Assembly: GCA_045576455.1 (NCBI GenBank)
Contig: JAZNGM010000015.1
Coordinates: forward strand, 1-45,964
Length of the DNA: 45,964 nucleotides
Reading direction: 5' to 3'
Source of the DNA: RGIG4034 sp045576455
GTDB lineage: Bacteria; Bacillota; Clostridia; Lachnospirales; Lachnospiraceae
The notes beneath the pieces are model-generated. The model did not search any database. It saw only the letters and a list, made by a program, of their open reading frames with translations, and was not told where the DNA came from. The position numbers and the translations under genes are program-made. Shown here piece by piece: positions 6,988 to 14,965 of the stretch (positions are counted from its first letter, which is position 1; each line of letters starts with the position of its first letter).

Positions 6988-8472
6988 ATGAGAGGTATTG
7001 ATACCGAGGTTAGGAAAGTACGAAGAAGAATTTTTAAAGAAGTAGCCAATATTGCATATAATTCCACCAATCTGATTGATGATATGGAAGCTTTACCTTA
7101 TAAATTGGTAAATTCCGATGAATCAGAGTATTGGGAAAGTATATATAGAGAAAGGGCGGTTGTACGAGAACGTATGCGCCTTGCGATGGGTATGTCATTA
7201 CGGCCTGAAAATGCACCGGTACATGTTACCCAGGGGATGGAGGAGAGTAATATAAGTGAAAAGTATTATGAGCCACCCCTGATGCAGGTAATACCTTCTG
7301 CATGTAACGCGTGCCCTGAGAATCAATATCTGATTACAGATAAGTGTATGGGATGTCTTGCACATCCATGTCAGGAAGTATGTCCACGAGGCGCGATTTC
7401 GATGAAAAACGGACGCTCTGTCATCGATCAGGAAAAATGTATTAAATGCGGAAAATGTAAAAACATTTGTCCCTATGATGCCATTTCACACCAGGTACGT
7501 CCTTGTGCGAGTGCATGTGGCGTAGGTGCCATAGAAAGCGGTACACACGGAAGAGCACAGATTAATAATGAAAAATGTGTATCCTGCGGTATGTGTATGG
7601 TTAGCTGTCCTTTTGGTGCCATTGCCGATAAATCGCAAATATTCCAGTTGATACGTGCGATGCAGACCGGTAACAAAATTATTGCACAGGTTGCTCCGGC
7701 GTTTGTCGGACAGTTTGGTCCAAAAGTAACACCAAATATGTTTAAAACGGCATTAAAAATGCTTGGTTTTTCTGAAGTATATGAAACAGCTATTGGTGCC
7801 GATATGGGTGCGATTGCAGAAGCAAAGCATTATGCAGAAAAAGTGGCAACCAAGGAACAGGATTTCCTGTTAACATCATGTTGTCCATCCTGGTCAATGC
7901 TTGCTAAAAAGTTCTTCCCGGAGACTATCGGCAGTATAAGTAATGAGTTAACCCCGATGGTAGCTACGGCGCGCAAAATTAAAGAAGAACATCCTGAAGC
8001 AAAAGTTGTATTTATTGGTCCGTGTGCTGCCAAAAAGCTTGAAGCGATGCGAACCAGTGTACGTTCGGATGTTGACTTTGTAATTACTTTTGAAGAACTT
8101 GCCGGCATGTTTGAAGCTAAAGGAATTGATGTAGAAAAAATTGAAGCACAAGATGTTATGGAGGATGCAACAGCTTCCGGTCGTGGTTATGGTGTCGCAG
8201 GTGGTGTTGCCAGTGCGATTGAGGATTGTATAAGGGAATACTATCCTGATGTTGAAGTGCATATTGAACATGCAGAAAGTTTGTCAGAGTGTAAGAAAAT
8301 ATTAATGCTTGCAAAAGCAGGAAAGAAAAATGGTTGTCTTATTGAAGGAATGGCTTGTCCGGGCGGTTGTATAGCCGGTGCGGGAACGAATATTACCATT
8401 CCACAGGCTGTAAAAGAGGTACAAGCATTTAAAGAACAGACTGCTATTAAGATACCGAATATGACGGAATAA
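6988..8472 (+). CDS. [FeFe] hydrogenase, monomeric group B type
   Basis: 494 residues. Four-iron clusters: Cys-rich segment 106-132, CIKCGKCKNICP (151-161) and CVSCGMCMVSCP (197-208). H-cluster motifs: TSCCPSW (296-302), IGPCAAKKLE (343-352) and EGMACPGGC (453-461), with all four H-cluster cysteines present. The second motif reads GPC where classic enzymes have MPC, and the third ends AGAG instead of GGGQP, as in group B enzymes of clostridia; these presumably handle ferredoxin-linked H2 turnover, but their physiological role is poorly defined. It is cytoplasmic: no signal peptide and no extra subunit. I prefer the ATG at 6988 (AAGG 8 nt upstream) to the GTG at 6979, which overlaps that site. 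Maturase genes hydEFG are not in the window. Confidence 0.9.
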   Translation: MRGIDTEVRKVRRRIFKEVANIAYNSTNLIDDMEALPYKLVNSDESEYWESIYRERAVVRERMRLAMGMSLRPENAPVHVTQGMEESNISEKYYEPPLMQVIPSACNACPENQYLITDKCMGCLAHPCQEVCPRGAISMKNGRSVIDQEKCIKCGKCKNICPYDAISHQVRPCASACGVGAIESGTHGRAQINNEKCVSCGMCMVSCPFGAIADKSQIFQLIRAMQTGNKIIAQVAPAFVGQFGPKVTPNMFKTALKMLGFSEVYETAIGADMGAIAEAKHYAEKVATKEQDFLLTSCCPSWSMLAKKFFPETIGSISNELTPMVATARKIKEEHPEAKVVFIGPCAAKKLEAMRTSVRSDVDFVITFEELAGMFEAKGIDVEKIEAQDVMEDATASGRGYGVAGGVASAIEDCIREYYPDVEVHIEHAESLSECKKILMLAKAGKKNGCLIEGMACPGGCIAGAGTNITIPQAVKEVQAFKEQTAIKIPNMTE

Positions 8473-8519
8473 TAATTTAAATTTTAATATGAATGTAGAT
8501 TAACCGGAGGAAATAATAA

Positions 8520-9980
8520 ATGACTAAAATCAGAACACGATTTGCACCTAGTCCAACAGGACGTATGCATGTCGGTAATTTAAGAACAGCTTTATATGAG
8601 TATTTAATAGCCAAACATGAGAATGGCGATTTTATTTTAAGAATTGAGGATACAGACCAGGAGCGTTTGGTAGAAGGCGCAGTAGATATCGTTTACAGAA
8701 CAATGGCGAAAACCGGGCTTATTCATGATGAAGGACCGGACAAGGACAAAGGCTTTGGTCCTTATGTACAAAGTGAAAGACAGGCTACCGGTATATATCT
8801 TGAGTATGCTAAAAAGCTTGTTGAAAAAGGTGAGGCGTATTACTGTTTCTGCGATAAAGAAAGGCTTGCTACCTTAAACCAGAGTATCGGCGGTAAAGAA
8901 ATCAATGTTTATGATAAGCATTGTCTTAAACTTTCAAAAGAAGAGGTGCAGGCAAAGCTTGATGCTAACATGCCGTTTGTTATCAGACAGAATAATCCGA
9001 ATACCGGAACGACAACGTTTATCGATGAAATATATGGTGACATTTCCGTAGATAATTCAGAACTTGATGATATGATTTTAATCAAGTCTGACGGTTATCC
9101 GACTTATAATTTTGCTAACGTGGTAGATGACCACCTTATGGGCATTACCCACGTAGTAAGAGGTAATGAGTATTTATCATCCACGCCGAAATATAACCGT
9201 TTATACGATGCTTTTGGTTGGGATGTCCCTAAATACATCCATGTTCCGCTTATTACGGATGAGAATCATAAAAAACTTGCAAAACGTAGCGGACATTCCT
9301 CCTTTGAGGATCTTTTGGAGCAGGGATTTTTAACAGAAACCATTATTAATTTCGTTGCACTTCTTGGTTGGAGTCCGGAGGATAATAATGAATTTTTCAC
9401 GTTGGATGAGCTTGTAAAAGCATTTGATTATAAGCATATTTCAAAATCACCGGCTGTATTCGATTATACTAAGCTTAAATGGATGAATGGTGAATACATT
9501 AAGAAAATGGATTTTGATGCATTCTACGAAATGGCTGAGCCATATCTTAAAGAGGCTATAACAAAAGACTTGAATCTTAAGAAAATAGCCGAGATGATTA
9601 AAACACGTATTGAAGTGTTTACGGATATTAAAGATTTGGTTGATTTCTTTGAAGCACTGCCGGAATATGATATTGAAATGTACACCCACAAGAAGATGAA
9701 AACCGATGCGGCATCCTCACTTCTTGTATTAAAGGATTTATTACCTGTATTAGAGGCACAGGATGATTATTCCAATGATGCTTTATATAAGACTTTAACA
9801 GATTATGTAGCAGAGAAGGAATATAAAAACGGCTATGTATTGTGGCCAATCAGAACCGCGGTTTCCGGTAAGCAGATGACACCTGCCGGCGCAACGGAGA
9901 TTATGGAAATCCTTGGCAAAGAGGAATCGGTACTTAGAATTAAGAAGGGAATTGAGAAGCTTGAAAAAGCACTTTCTTAA
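8520..9980 (+). CDS. gltX: Glutamyl-tRNA synthetase
   Basis: Class I synthetase charging tRNA-Glu with glutamate. 486 residues. The HIGH-type motif is PTGRMHVGN (residues 12-20), the KMSKS-type loop is KLAKRSG (about 252-258), and RIEDTDQERL and GYPTYNFANVVDDH are typical of bacterial GluRS. SD CCGGAGG lies 8 nt before the ATG. It follows the hydrogenase gene without a terminator, and its 3' end overlaps the next gene by 20 bp. Whether it is discriminating or also charges tRNA-Gln cannot be decided from this window. Confidence 0.96.
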   Translation: MTKIRTRFAPSPTGRMHVGNLRTALYEYLIAKHENGDFILRIEDTDQERLVEGAVDIVYRTMAKTGLIHDEGPDKDKGFGPYVQSERQATGIYLEYAKKLVEKGEAYYCFCDKERLATLNQSIGGKEINVYDKHCLKLSKEEVQAKLDANMPFVIRQNNPNTGTTTFIDEIYGDISVDNSELDDMILIKSDGYPTYNFANVVDDHLMGITHVVRGNEYLSSTPKYNRLYDAFGWDVPKYIHVPLITDENHKKLAKRSGHSSFEDLLEQGFLTETIINFVALLGWSPEDNNEFFTLDELVKAFDYKHISKSPAVFDYTKLKWMNGEYIKKMDFDAFYEMAEPYLKEAITKDLNLKKIAEMIKTRIEVFTDIKDLVDFFEALPEYDIEMYTHKKMKTDAASSLLVLKDLLPVLEAQDDYSNDALYKTLTDYVAEKEYKNGYVLWPIRTAVSGKQMTPAGATEIMEILGKEESVLRIKKGIEKLEKALS

Positions 9981-11766
9981 TGAACCTGACATCTATCAAA
10001 AAGAAGCAATTAATCACTGTTTCGGGCCTTGTCTTGTATTGGCAGGGCCCGGCTGTGGTAAAACAACTGTCATCACACATCACATAAACTTTCTTGTTAA
10101 ACAGCTAAATATAAATCCTGAACAAATTCTTGTTATTACTTTCACTAAAATGGCTGCACTTGAAATGCAGGAACGCTATCTTAAACTGATAGGAACAAAA
10201 AATTCATTAGTAAATTTCGGCACATGCCATTCCGTCTTTTTCCATATCCTAAAATCTCTGACTCCGCATATTTCATACGAAATAATATCTGATAAGGAAA
10301 ATCTTTATTTACGCAATCAACTGATACAAGAAACCTATAATCTTAATAAAAGTGATTATGATATAAATAATTGGTTTTCAGCAGTTAGTGAAGCGGAAAA
10401 AAATAATATAAACAAGCATCTTATTCATTTCAAAAAAGCAAACGGTAAAATTACCTATGATGATATTTTATATTTTACCTATGATTATTTGAAGAATAAT
10501 GAAACGATGCAATCTTTTTGGAGAAATAAGTATCAACATGTTTTGATTGATGAATTTCAGGATACTAATTTAATCCAATATAACATTATCCGTATGCTTA
10601 CCAATGCAGAAAAAAATATTTTTGCGGTAGGAGATGATGATCAGTCGATTTATTCATTCCGTGGCGCTGAACCTAAAGTAGTTAATATGTTTATTAATGA
10701 TTATAATCCGGTCAGCATTATAAAATTAAAATATAATTACCGATCGAGTAGTGTTATTACAGAACATGCCATGCATTTAATTTCCAATAATCGTGACAGG
10801 GTTTCTAAAGAATTAGTTTCTTACAATAAAACGGCGGGGCAAATCACCTGTTTTGATTTTATAAACAGTACTGAAATGTATGAAAAGATAGCATCGGTAA
10901 TACAAGAGGAAAAAGTATACCGACCGCCGGAAGATATATGTATTTTAGTTAGAACGAATATACAGCTAAAAAAGGTTTCGCGGTATCTTATTTCAGAAAA
11001 TATAAAATATATATGCCACGAAAAGCATAACGATATATTGGGTCACTTTATTGTAGATGACTTACTTGCATATATGAATCTTGCTAACGCCGGTTATACA
11101 AGAAATGACTTTTATAAAACAATGAATAAGCCTAATCGTTCAATTAGCAGAAGCTGCATAACAGAAAGTACGGTTTCCTTTGATGATATTGAACACTATT
11201 ACATTAACCAACCTCAAATTTATATGAATGTAAAAAAATATAAACATCTTATTAGCATGATTAAAGAACTGGAACCCTATGCAGCTATTATATACATCAG
11301 GAAATATGGAGCGTATGATAAATACGTAGAGGAGTATAGCTTGAAAAACGGAAGTGACATTTCTGAATTATACGAAATACTTAACGGTTTTACAAATTTT
11401 GCAAAACATTATGCAACATATGATGATTTATTAGTGGGTATAAATAAATTTGTGAATAAAACACCCCTAAACAGTGAAAAAGGCAGCATTAAACTTATGT
11501 CATATCATGCGGCAAAAGGGCTTGAATTTCCGGTTGTAATAATGCCGGAACTTATTGAAGGCATCGTGCCTCACAAAAGAAACGCAAACATAGAAGAAGA
11601 GAGAAGATTGTTCTATGTTGCCGTTACCAGGGCAAAGCAGAAATTGTATCTTCTCTCTTATAATACTAGTGGTAAAAAACAATTTGTACGTTCACGGTTT
11701 ATTGATGAACTTAAGTTAGAAGATCATAAATCATCAAAATCCAAATCATCCAGATATTCTTCGTAA
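9961..11766 (+). CDS. UvrD/Rep-type ATP-dependent DNA helicase (compact)
   Basis: Superfamily 1A 3'-5' helicase. Motifs in order: Q-motif region YQKEAI (about 12-17), Walker A AGPGCGKTT (28-36), VLIDEFQDTN (Walker B, about 194-203), GDDDQSIYSFRGAEP (motif III), LKYNYRSS (motif IV), SYHAAKGLEFPVVIM (motif V) and LFYVAVTRAKQKLYLL (motif VI). At 601 residues it is shorter than PcrA/UvrD (over 700). I place the start at TTG 9961, which gives the N-terminus MKKHFLNEPDIYQKEAI and a 20-bp overlap with gltX; the frame is also open from a TTG at 9913, but residues from there are out of family register. The 3' end overlaps the convergent DUF1292 gene by 43 bp. Confidence 0.88.
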   Translation: MKKHFLNEPDIYQKEAINHCFGPCLVLAGPGCGKTTVITHHINFLVKQLNINPEQILVITFTKMAALEMQERYLKLIGTKNSLVNFGTCHSVFFHILKSLTPHISYEIISDKENLYLRNQLIQETYNLNKSDYDINNWFSAVSEAEKNNINKHLIHFKKANGKITYDDILYFTYDYLKNNETMQSFWRNKYQHVLIDEFQDTNLIQYNIIRMLTNAEKNIFAVGDDDQSIYSFRGAEPKVVNMFINDYNPVSIIKLKYNYRSSSVITEHAMHLISNNRDRVSKELVSYNKTAGQITCFDFINSTEMYEKIASVIQEEKVYRPPEDICILVRTNIQLKKVSRYLISENIKYICHEKHNDILGHFIVDDLLAYMNLANAGYTRNDFYKTMNKPNRSISRSCITESTVSFDDIEHYYINQPQIYMNVKKYKHLISMIKELEPYAAIIYIRKYGAYDKYVEEYSLKNGSDISELYEILNGFTNFAKHYATYDDLLVGINKFVNKTPLNSEKGSIKLMSYHAAKGLEFPVVIMPELIEGIVPHKRNANIEEERRLFYVAVTRAKQKLYLLSYNTSGKKQFVRSRFIDELKLEDHKSSKSKSSRYSS

Positions 11767-12035
11767 GCGTCTACCGCCATTTCATATTCTTCATCATCTT
11801 CAATATAATCAAGCACCGGCTCTTCATTAGGATCATCCGGATTTTCAGAATAACGGTAAATCCATACATCGCCTTCTTCACAAAGCGGATTTTTCTCCGG
11901 ACAAAGTACGATATAGTCCTGTTCCCCTACAGTAAGAATGGTAACAATCTTGCATGTAACCGTGCCGCAATCAAGCATTATATCAACGGTCATATCCTTA
12001 TCATCAAAGAAATCATCATTTTTTATATCAGTCAT
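11724..12035 (-). CDS. DUF1292 family acidic protein
   Basis: 103 residues, strongly acidic, especially the tail (EYEMAVDAYEEYLDDLDFDDL region). The core VTCKIVTILTVGEQDYIVL followed by WIYRYSE is the DUF1292 (YrzB-like) pattern. Members are common in Firmicutes, often near yrrK/yqgF or alone, and their function is unknown. SD AAGGAG lies about 9 nt before the ATG. It has its own promoter (12066-12094). The last 43 bp lie antisense to the end of the helicase gene, so the two transcripts overlap. Confidence 0.8.
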   Translation of the reverse strand: MTDIKNDDFFDDKDMTVDIMLDCGTVTCKIVTILTVGEQDYIVLCPEKNPLCEEGDVWIYRYSENPDDPNEEPVLDYIEDDEEYEMAVDAYEEYLDDLDFDDL

Positions 12036-12065
12036 AAGTAAAAACTCCTTTTTATTGTTTTTTTT

Positions 12066-12094
12066 ATCATAAGCAAAAGATGATAACTTTACAA
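12066..12094 (-). promoter_or_regulatory. Promoter of the DUF1292 gene with an overlapping inverted repeat
   Basis: On the minus strand: TTGTAA, 17 bp, TATGAT. A perfect inverted repeat TTATCAT-N9-ATGATAA (12064-12086) covers the -10 box and part of the spacer, as an operator would. Confidence 0.55.
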
Positions 12095-12111
12095 GTTTTT
12101 TTATAAAAAGA

Positions 12112-12140
12112 TTTATCGGAATATAAAAATATGGTAAAAT
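12112..12140 (+). promoter_or_regulatory. Probable promoter of the GH13-like gene
   Basis: TTTATC, 17 bp, TAAAAT, with TGG just before the -10 (extended -10 form TGnTAAAAT). The leader would be about 27 nt to the ATG at 12174. Confidence 0.45.
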
Positions 12141-12173
12141 TATTAATATTAAGCAGAAAGGATGAATAGTGAT

Positions 12174-13970
12174 ATGAAATCAAACATTCAAACAGCTAAA
12201 TCCGTGCATTATCCTATGGGAGTATCTGTTGTCCCGCATGGCATAAGGGTTGTATGCACAAGACGAGCACTTAACGAATGCGGTATTATTTTATATCAGA
12301 ATAACGAAAAAACGGTTATTCCTTTTAAAGATGAATATAAAACAGGCGAACTTTATTCTTTAGAGATAACCGGTATAAATACAGACGATTTAAGCTATTC
12401 ATTTTATGAAGATAACGAAACAGTACAGGACCCATATGCGGTAGCGCTTTATGAAGGAGTGGCATGGGGAGAAAAAAATAAACGTGACCGATATAAATTG
12501 CTATATGCTGATGAAGTGTTAAAAAATGATAAACGTCCACGTTTAAATTATGAAGATAGTATTATATATGGTTTGCATGTAAGAGGTTTTACTGCGCATG
12601 ACTCATCTAAATGTAAGTTCAAGGGGACTTTTAAAGGGATTACGGAAAAACTTGATTATTTAAAAAGTATAGGCATTACTACAGTAGAACTTTTGCCAGC
12701 ATATGAATTTGATGAAGTATATGCCACAAAAGACAGTATGTATTCTAACCGTTTTAAAGACGATACGACTAATAATATCTCTAATTATTGGGGATATATG
12801 CATGCTCATTATATGATGCCTAAATATGCTTATGCTTCCGATAATAATCCGCAAGAGGAGTTTTCGTTTCTTGTAAAGACTTTACATGATAACAATATGG
12901 AACTCATTATGCAGCTTTATTTTCCGGAAAGTATAGATGATGCCTACATTTTAGATGTATTGAGATTTTGGGTTTCTAAGTATCATGTGGATGGTTTTCA
13001 TTTAAAAGGAAACGGACTTCCTCTAAATATGATTATAAATGATCCATTTTTAAAAGATACCAAACTTATCTATTACGGATTTGATACCGGCAGTATTTAC
13101 CATGGTAAAAGCGTACCTGCTTATCGTAATTTGGGTTCCTTTACCGATGATTATATGAACCGTGTAAGAAGCTATTTAAAAGGAGATAGTGATACAATCC
13201 GGGATGCTTTTTATTTTATAAAACGTAATTCGGGAACTTGTGCGGATATTAATTATCTGACCAATTATGATACTTTTACTTTGTATGATGTATATGCATA
13301 TGATAAAAAGCATAATGAAGCTAACGGTGAAAATAATACAGACGGCAGGGATTATAATTATAGCTGGAATTGTGGCGTGGAAGGTACTACGCGTAAAAAA
13401 CAGGTTCTTACGCTCAGAAACAAAATGTATAAAAATGCATGGGCCTTTCTTATGTTATCACAAGGGGTACCGTTTATAATGTCCGGAGATGAATTTTTAA
13501 ATTCGCAAAATGGTAATAACAATCCCTATAATCAGGATAATGAAATATCGTGGCTTGATTGGAAAGATAAAATAAAAAACAAGGAATTTCTTGCATATGC
13601 GAAAGAATTAATTGCTTTTAGAAAAAAATACCCGCATTTTACAAGAAAACAGGAATATACCATGTCGGATAACCTTGGCTACCGGATGCCGGATTTGTCT
13701 GTACATTCTGATGAAGCCTGGATGGCAAAACTGGAAAATTACGATTACGCCATGGGACTTATGTATAGCGGCAAATATGTACACCATGATGAAGATATTT
13801 ATGTTGCGTATAATATGTACTGGCAGGAGCTAAAACTTGCCCTTCCTGCTATGGAATCAAAAAAATGGCGTGTGTTGTTGGATACTTCCATGTATCATAA
13901 TCCCGGTGAAGAAATAGCGGATTTTGTTACTGTAAAAGAAAGAAGTATCTGTATTTTGTCAAGAATATAG
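12174..13970 (+). CDS. GH13 (GlgX/pullulanase-like) protein lacking catalytic residues
   Basis: 598 residues with the fold of isoamylase/GlgX debranching enzymes: an N-terminal beta domain (about 1-125), then the barrel starting IIYGLHVRGFT (130-140), and the hallmark region KKHNEANGENNTDG...NYSWNCGVEG (378-404). The four catalytic regions are degraded. Region I has QLYFPE (247-252) where DxxYNH is expected; region II has VDGFHLKGN with Lys278 at the nucleophile Asp position; region III has LIYYGFD with Tyr301 at the acid/base Glu; region IV has NYD (364-366), keeping Asp366 but losing His. It should not hydrolyse glucans but may bind them. I chose ATG 12174 over 12162 because the latter abuts the AAAGG site. 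The reading frame is intact. DUF5662 follows 14 bp downstream. Confidence 0.85.
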   Translation: MKSNIQTAKSVHYPMGVSVVPHGIRVVCTRRALNECGIILYQNNEKTVIPFKDEYKTGELYSLEITGINTDDLSYSFYEDNETVQDPYAVALYEGVAWGEKNKRDRYKLLYADEVLKNDKRPRLNYEDSIIYGLHVRGFTAHDSSKCKFKGTFKGITEKLDYLKSIGITTVELLPAYEFDEVYATKDSMYSNRFKDDTTNNISNYWGYMHAHYMMPKYAYASDNNPQEEFSFLVKTLHDNNMELIMQLYFPESIDDAYILDVLRFWVSKYHVDGFHLKGNGLPLNMIINDPFLKDTKLIYYGFDTGSIYHGKSVPAYRNLGSFTDDYMNRVRSYLKGDSDTIRDAFYFIKRNSGTCADINYLTNYDTFTLYDVYAYDKKHNEANGENNTDGRDYNYSWNCGVEGTTRKKQVLTLRNKMYKNAWAFLMLSQGVPFIMSGDEFLNSQNGNNNPYNQDNEISWLDWKDKIKNKEFLAYAKELIAFRKKYPHFTRKQEYTMSDNLGYRMPDLSVHSDEAWMAKLENYDYAMGLMYSGKYVHHDEDIYVAYNMYWQELKLALPAMESKKWRVLLDTSMYHNPGEEIADFVTVKERSICILSRI

Positions 13971-13984
13971 GAAGGTACATTCAG

Positions 13985-14518
13985 ATGGATATTATAGGAC
14001 ACTTTAAGACAATAACGTATCATAAATGGCTTGTAATGAAAGGGTGTTTCAAGCTTGGTTTATATAAGCAGGGGATACTTCATGATATGTCAAAATATTC
14101 CCCTACCGAATTTTTTATTGGAGCTAAATTCTATCAGGGGACCCGTAGCCCGAATAATGCCGAACGCGAAGATAAAGGCTATTCACTTGCATGGATTCAC
14201 CATTATGGCAGAAATAAACATCATTACGAGTACTGGTCTGATTATATTCCGGGTACCGGAAAAATGGGACCGGTTGAAATGCCTGTAAAATATGCGGTGG
14301 AAATGTTTGTAGACAGGGTATGTGCTTCAAAAGTTTATAACAAAGAGGCTTATCGTGACGATAGCCCGTTAAAATATTATGAGAACAGTAAAGCCAAGGA
14401 TTTAATTCATCCCAACACTGCAGCATTTCTCGAGAAATTATTAAAAAAGCTTGCTAAGGACGGAGAAGAAAAAACGTTCCGCTATATTAGGAAAGTCATT
14501 TTAAAAAATTACAAATAA
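13985..14518 (+). CDS. DUF5662 family protein
   Basis: 177 residues. The opening HFKTITYHKWLVMKGCFK, then GILHDMSKYSPTEF (about 31-44), GTRSPNNAE and WIHHYGRNKHHYEYW (about 70-84) are the DUF5662 pattern. The many conserved His and Asp residues (HD, HH, HH) suggest a metal-binding helical fold, perhaps HD-like; the biochemical role is unknown. SD GGAAGG lies upstream. It is spaced 14 bp from the GH13-like gene and therefore probably co-transcribed. Its stop codon abuts the sigma-K-like -35 of the next gene. Confidence 0.8.
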   Translation: MDIIGHFKTITYHKWLVMKGCFKLGLYKQGILHDMSKYSPTEFFIGAKFYQGTRSPNNAEREDKGYSLAWIHHYGRNKHHYEYWSDYIPGTGKMGPVEMPVKYAVEMFVDRVCASKVYNKEAYRDDSPLKYYENSKAKDLIHPNTAAFLEKLLKKLAKDGEEKTFRYIRKVILKNYK

Positions 14519-14544
14519 CCATTATGCTTCGCTTGCATATATTA
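14518..14544 (+). promoter_or_regulatory. Sigma-K-like promoter of the cysteine-rich gene
   Basis: AC (14518-14519), 16 bases, CATATATTA (14536-14544): an exact match to AC-N16/17-CATANNNTA. The predicted start near 14552 leaves about 19 nt before the ATG, with AGGAG at 14560-14564. The same geometry is seen before cotJA. Confidence 0.55.
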
Positions 14545-14570
14545 TCATAAAGTCTAAGCAGGAGAGCATA

Positions 14571-14804
14571 ATGAATTCTTGTTTTCTTATTATCATAATT
14601 TTATTATTCTGCAACTGTAATAACGGTAATTCTTTCGGATGGTTTGGTAACAACGGTTGCAATGACACATGTGATAATAACCTTATTGAACCAAGAAATA
14701 CTTGCGATTGTGGTTGCGACACAAGACATAGCAGAGAATCCCACCATAATTATCCGACATATGGTAATTGCAATACGTGCGGATGTGAATCAGAAAATAA
14801 TTAA
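14571..14804 (+). CDS. Cysteine-rich small protein, possible spore coat component
   Basis: 77 residues with 11 cysteines. The N-terminus MNSCFLIIIILLFCNCN is a short hydrophobic segment with no clear signal-peptidase or lipobox site. The remainder is rich in Asn, Gly and Cys, with CDCGC (about 45-49) and CNTCGC near the end, and a His/Ser middle. I do not recognise a named family with certainty; it resembles high-cysteine small proteins of clostridia. SD AGGAG lies 6 nt upstream. The preceding sigma-K-like promoter and its own terminator make it an independent unit, probably made late in the mother cell and possibly disulfide cross-linked in the coat. That role is inference. Confidence 0.7.
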   Translation: MNSCFLIIIILLFCNCNNGNSFGWFGNNGCNDTCDNNLIEPRNTCDCGCDTRHSRESHHNYPTYGNCNTCGCESENN

Positions 14805-14816
14805 TAAATGCTAATT

Positions 14817-14877
14817 AAAATCCTGTCTTTATTCTTGCTGCATATACACAATGTGGCAGGTAAAGACGGGATTTTTA
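14817..14877 (+). terminator. Long terminator hairpin after the cysteine-rich gene
   Basis: AAAATCCTGTCTTTA pairs with TAAAGACGGGATTTT (one T-G pair) around a loop of about 29 nt with weak inner pairing, ending in TTTTT. Confidence 0.8.
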
Positions 14878-14903
14878 ATTTCATGCTATGAAAGGGGCTT
14901 ATC

Positions 14904-14932
14904 TTGACTTAAGATTCTAAGAATGTTACAAT
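14904..14932 (+). promoter_or_regulatory. Sigma-A promoter of trpS
   Basis: TTGACT, 17 bp, TACAAT. The leader is only about 27 nt, so there is no room for a T-box, which often controls trpS in Firmicutes. Confidence 0.8.
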
Positions 14933-14965
14933 TTTTCATTATGTTGAATTAATTGGAGGTTTCAT

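Noticed and set aside
12174..13970. Calling the GH13-like gene a decaying pseudogene
   Set aside because: There is no frameshift or internal stop, the length is normal, and SD, promoter and downstream spacing are intact; substitutions are confined largely to catalytic positions, which fits a retained pseudoenzyme.
14933..14965. Possible T-box or trp leader before trpS
   Set aside because: The promoter at 14904-14932 leaves only about 27 nt of leader, far too short for a T-box, and no specifier or antiterminator sequence is seen.
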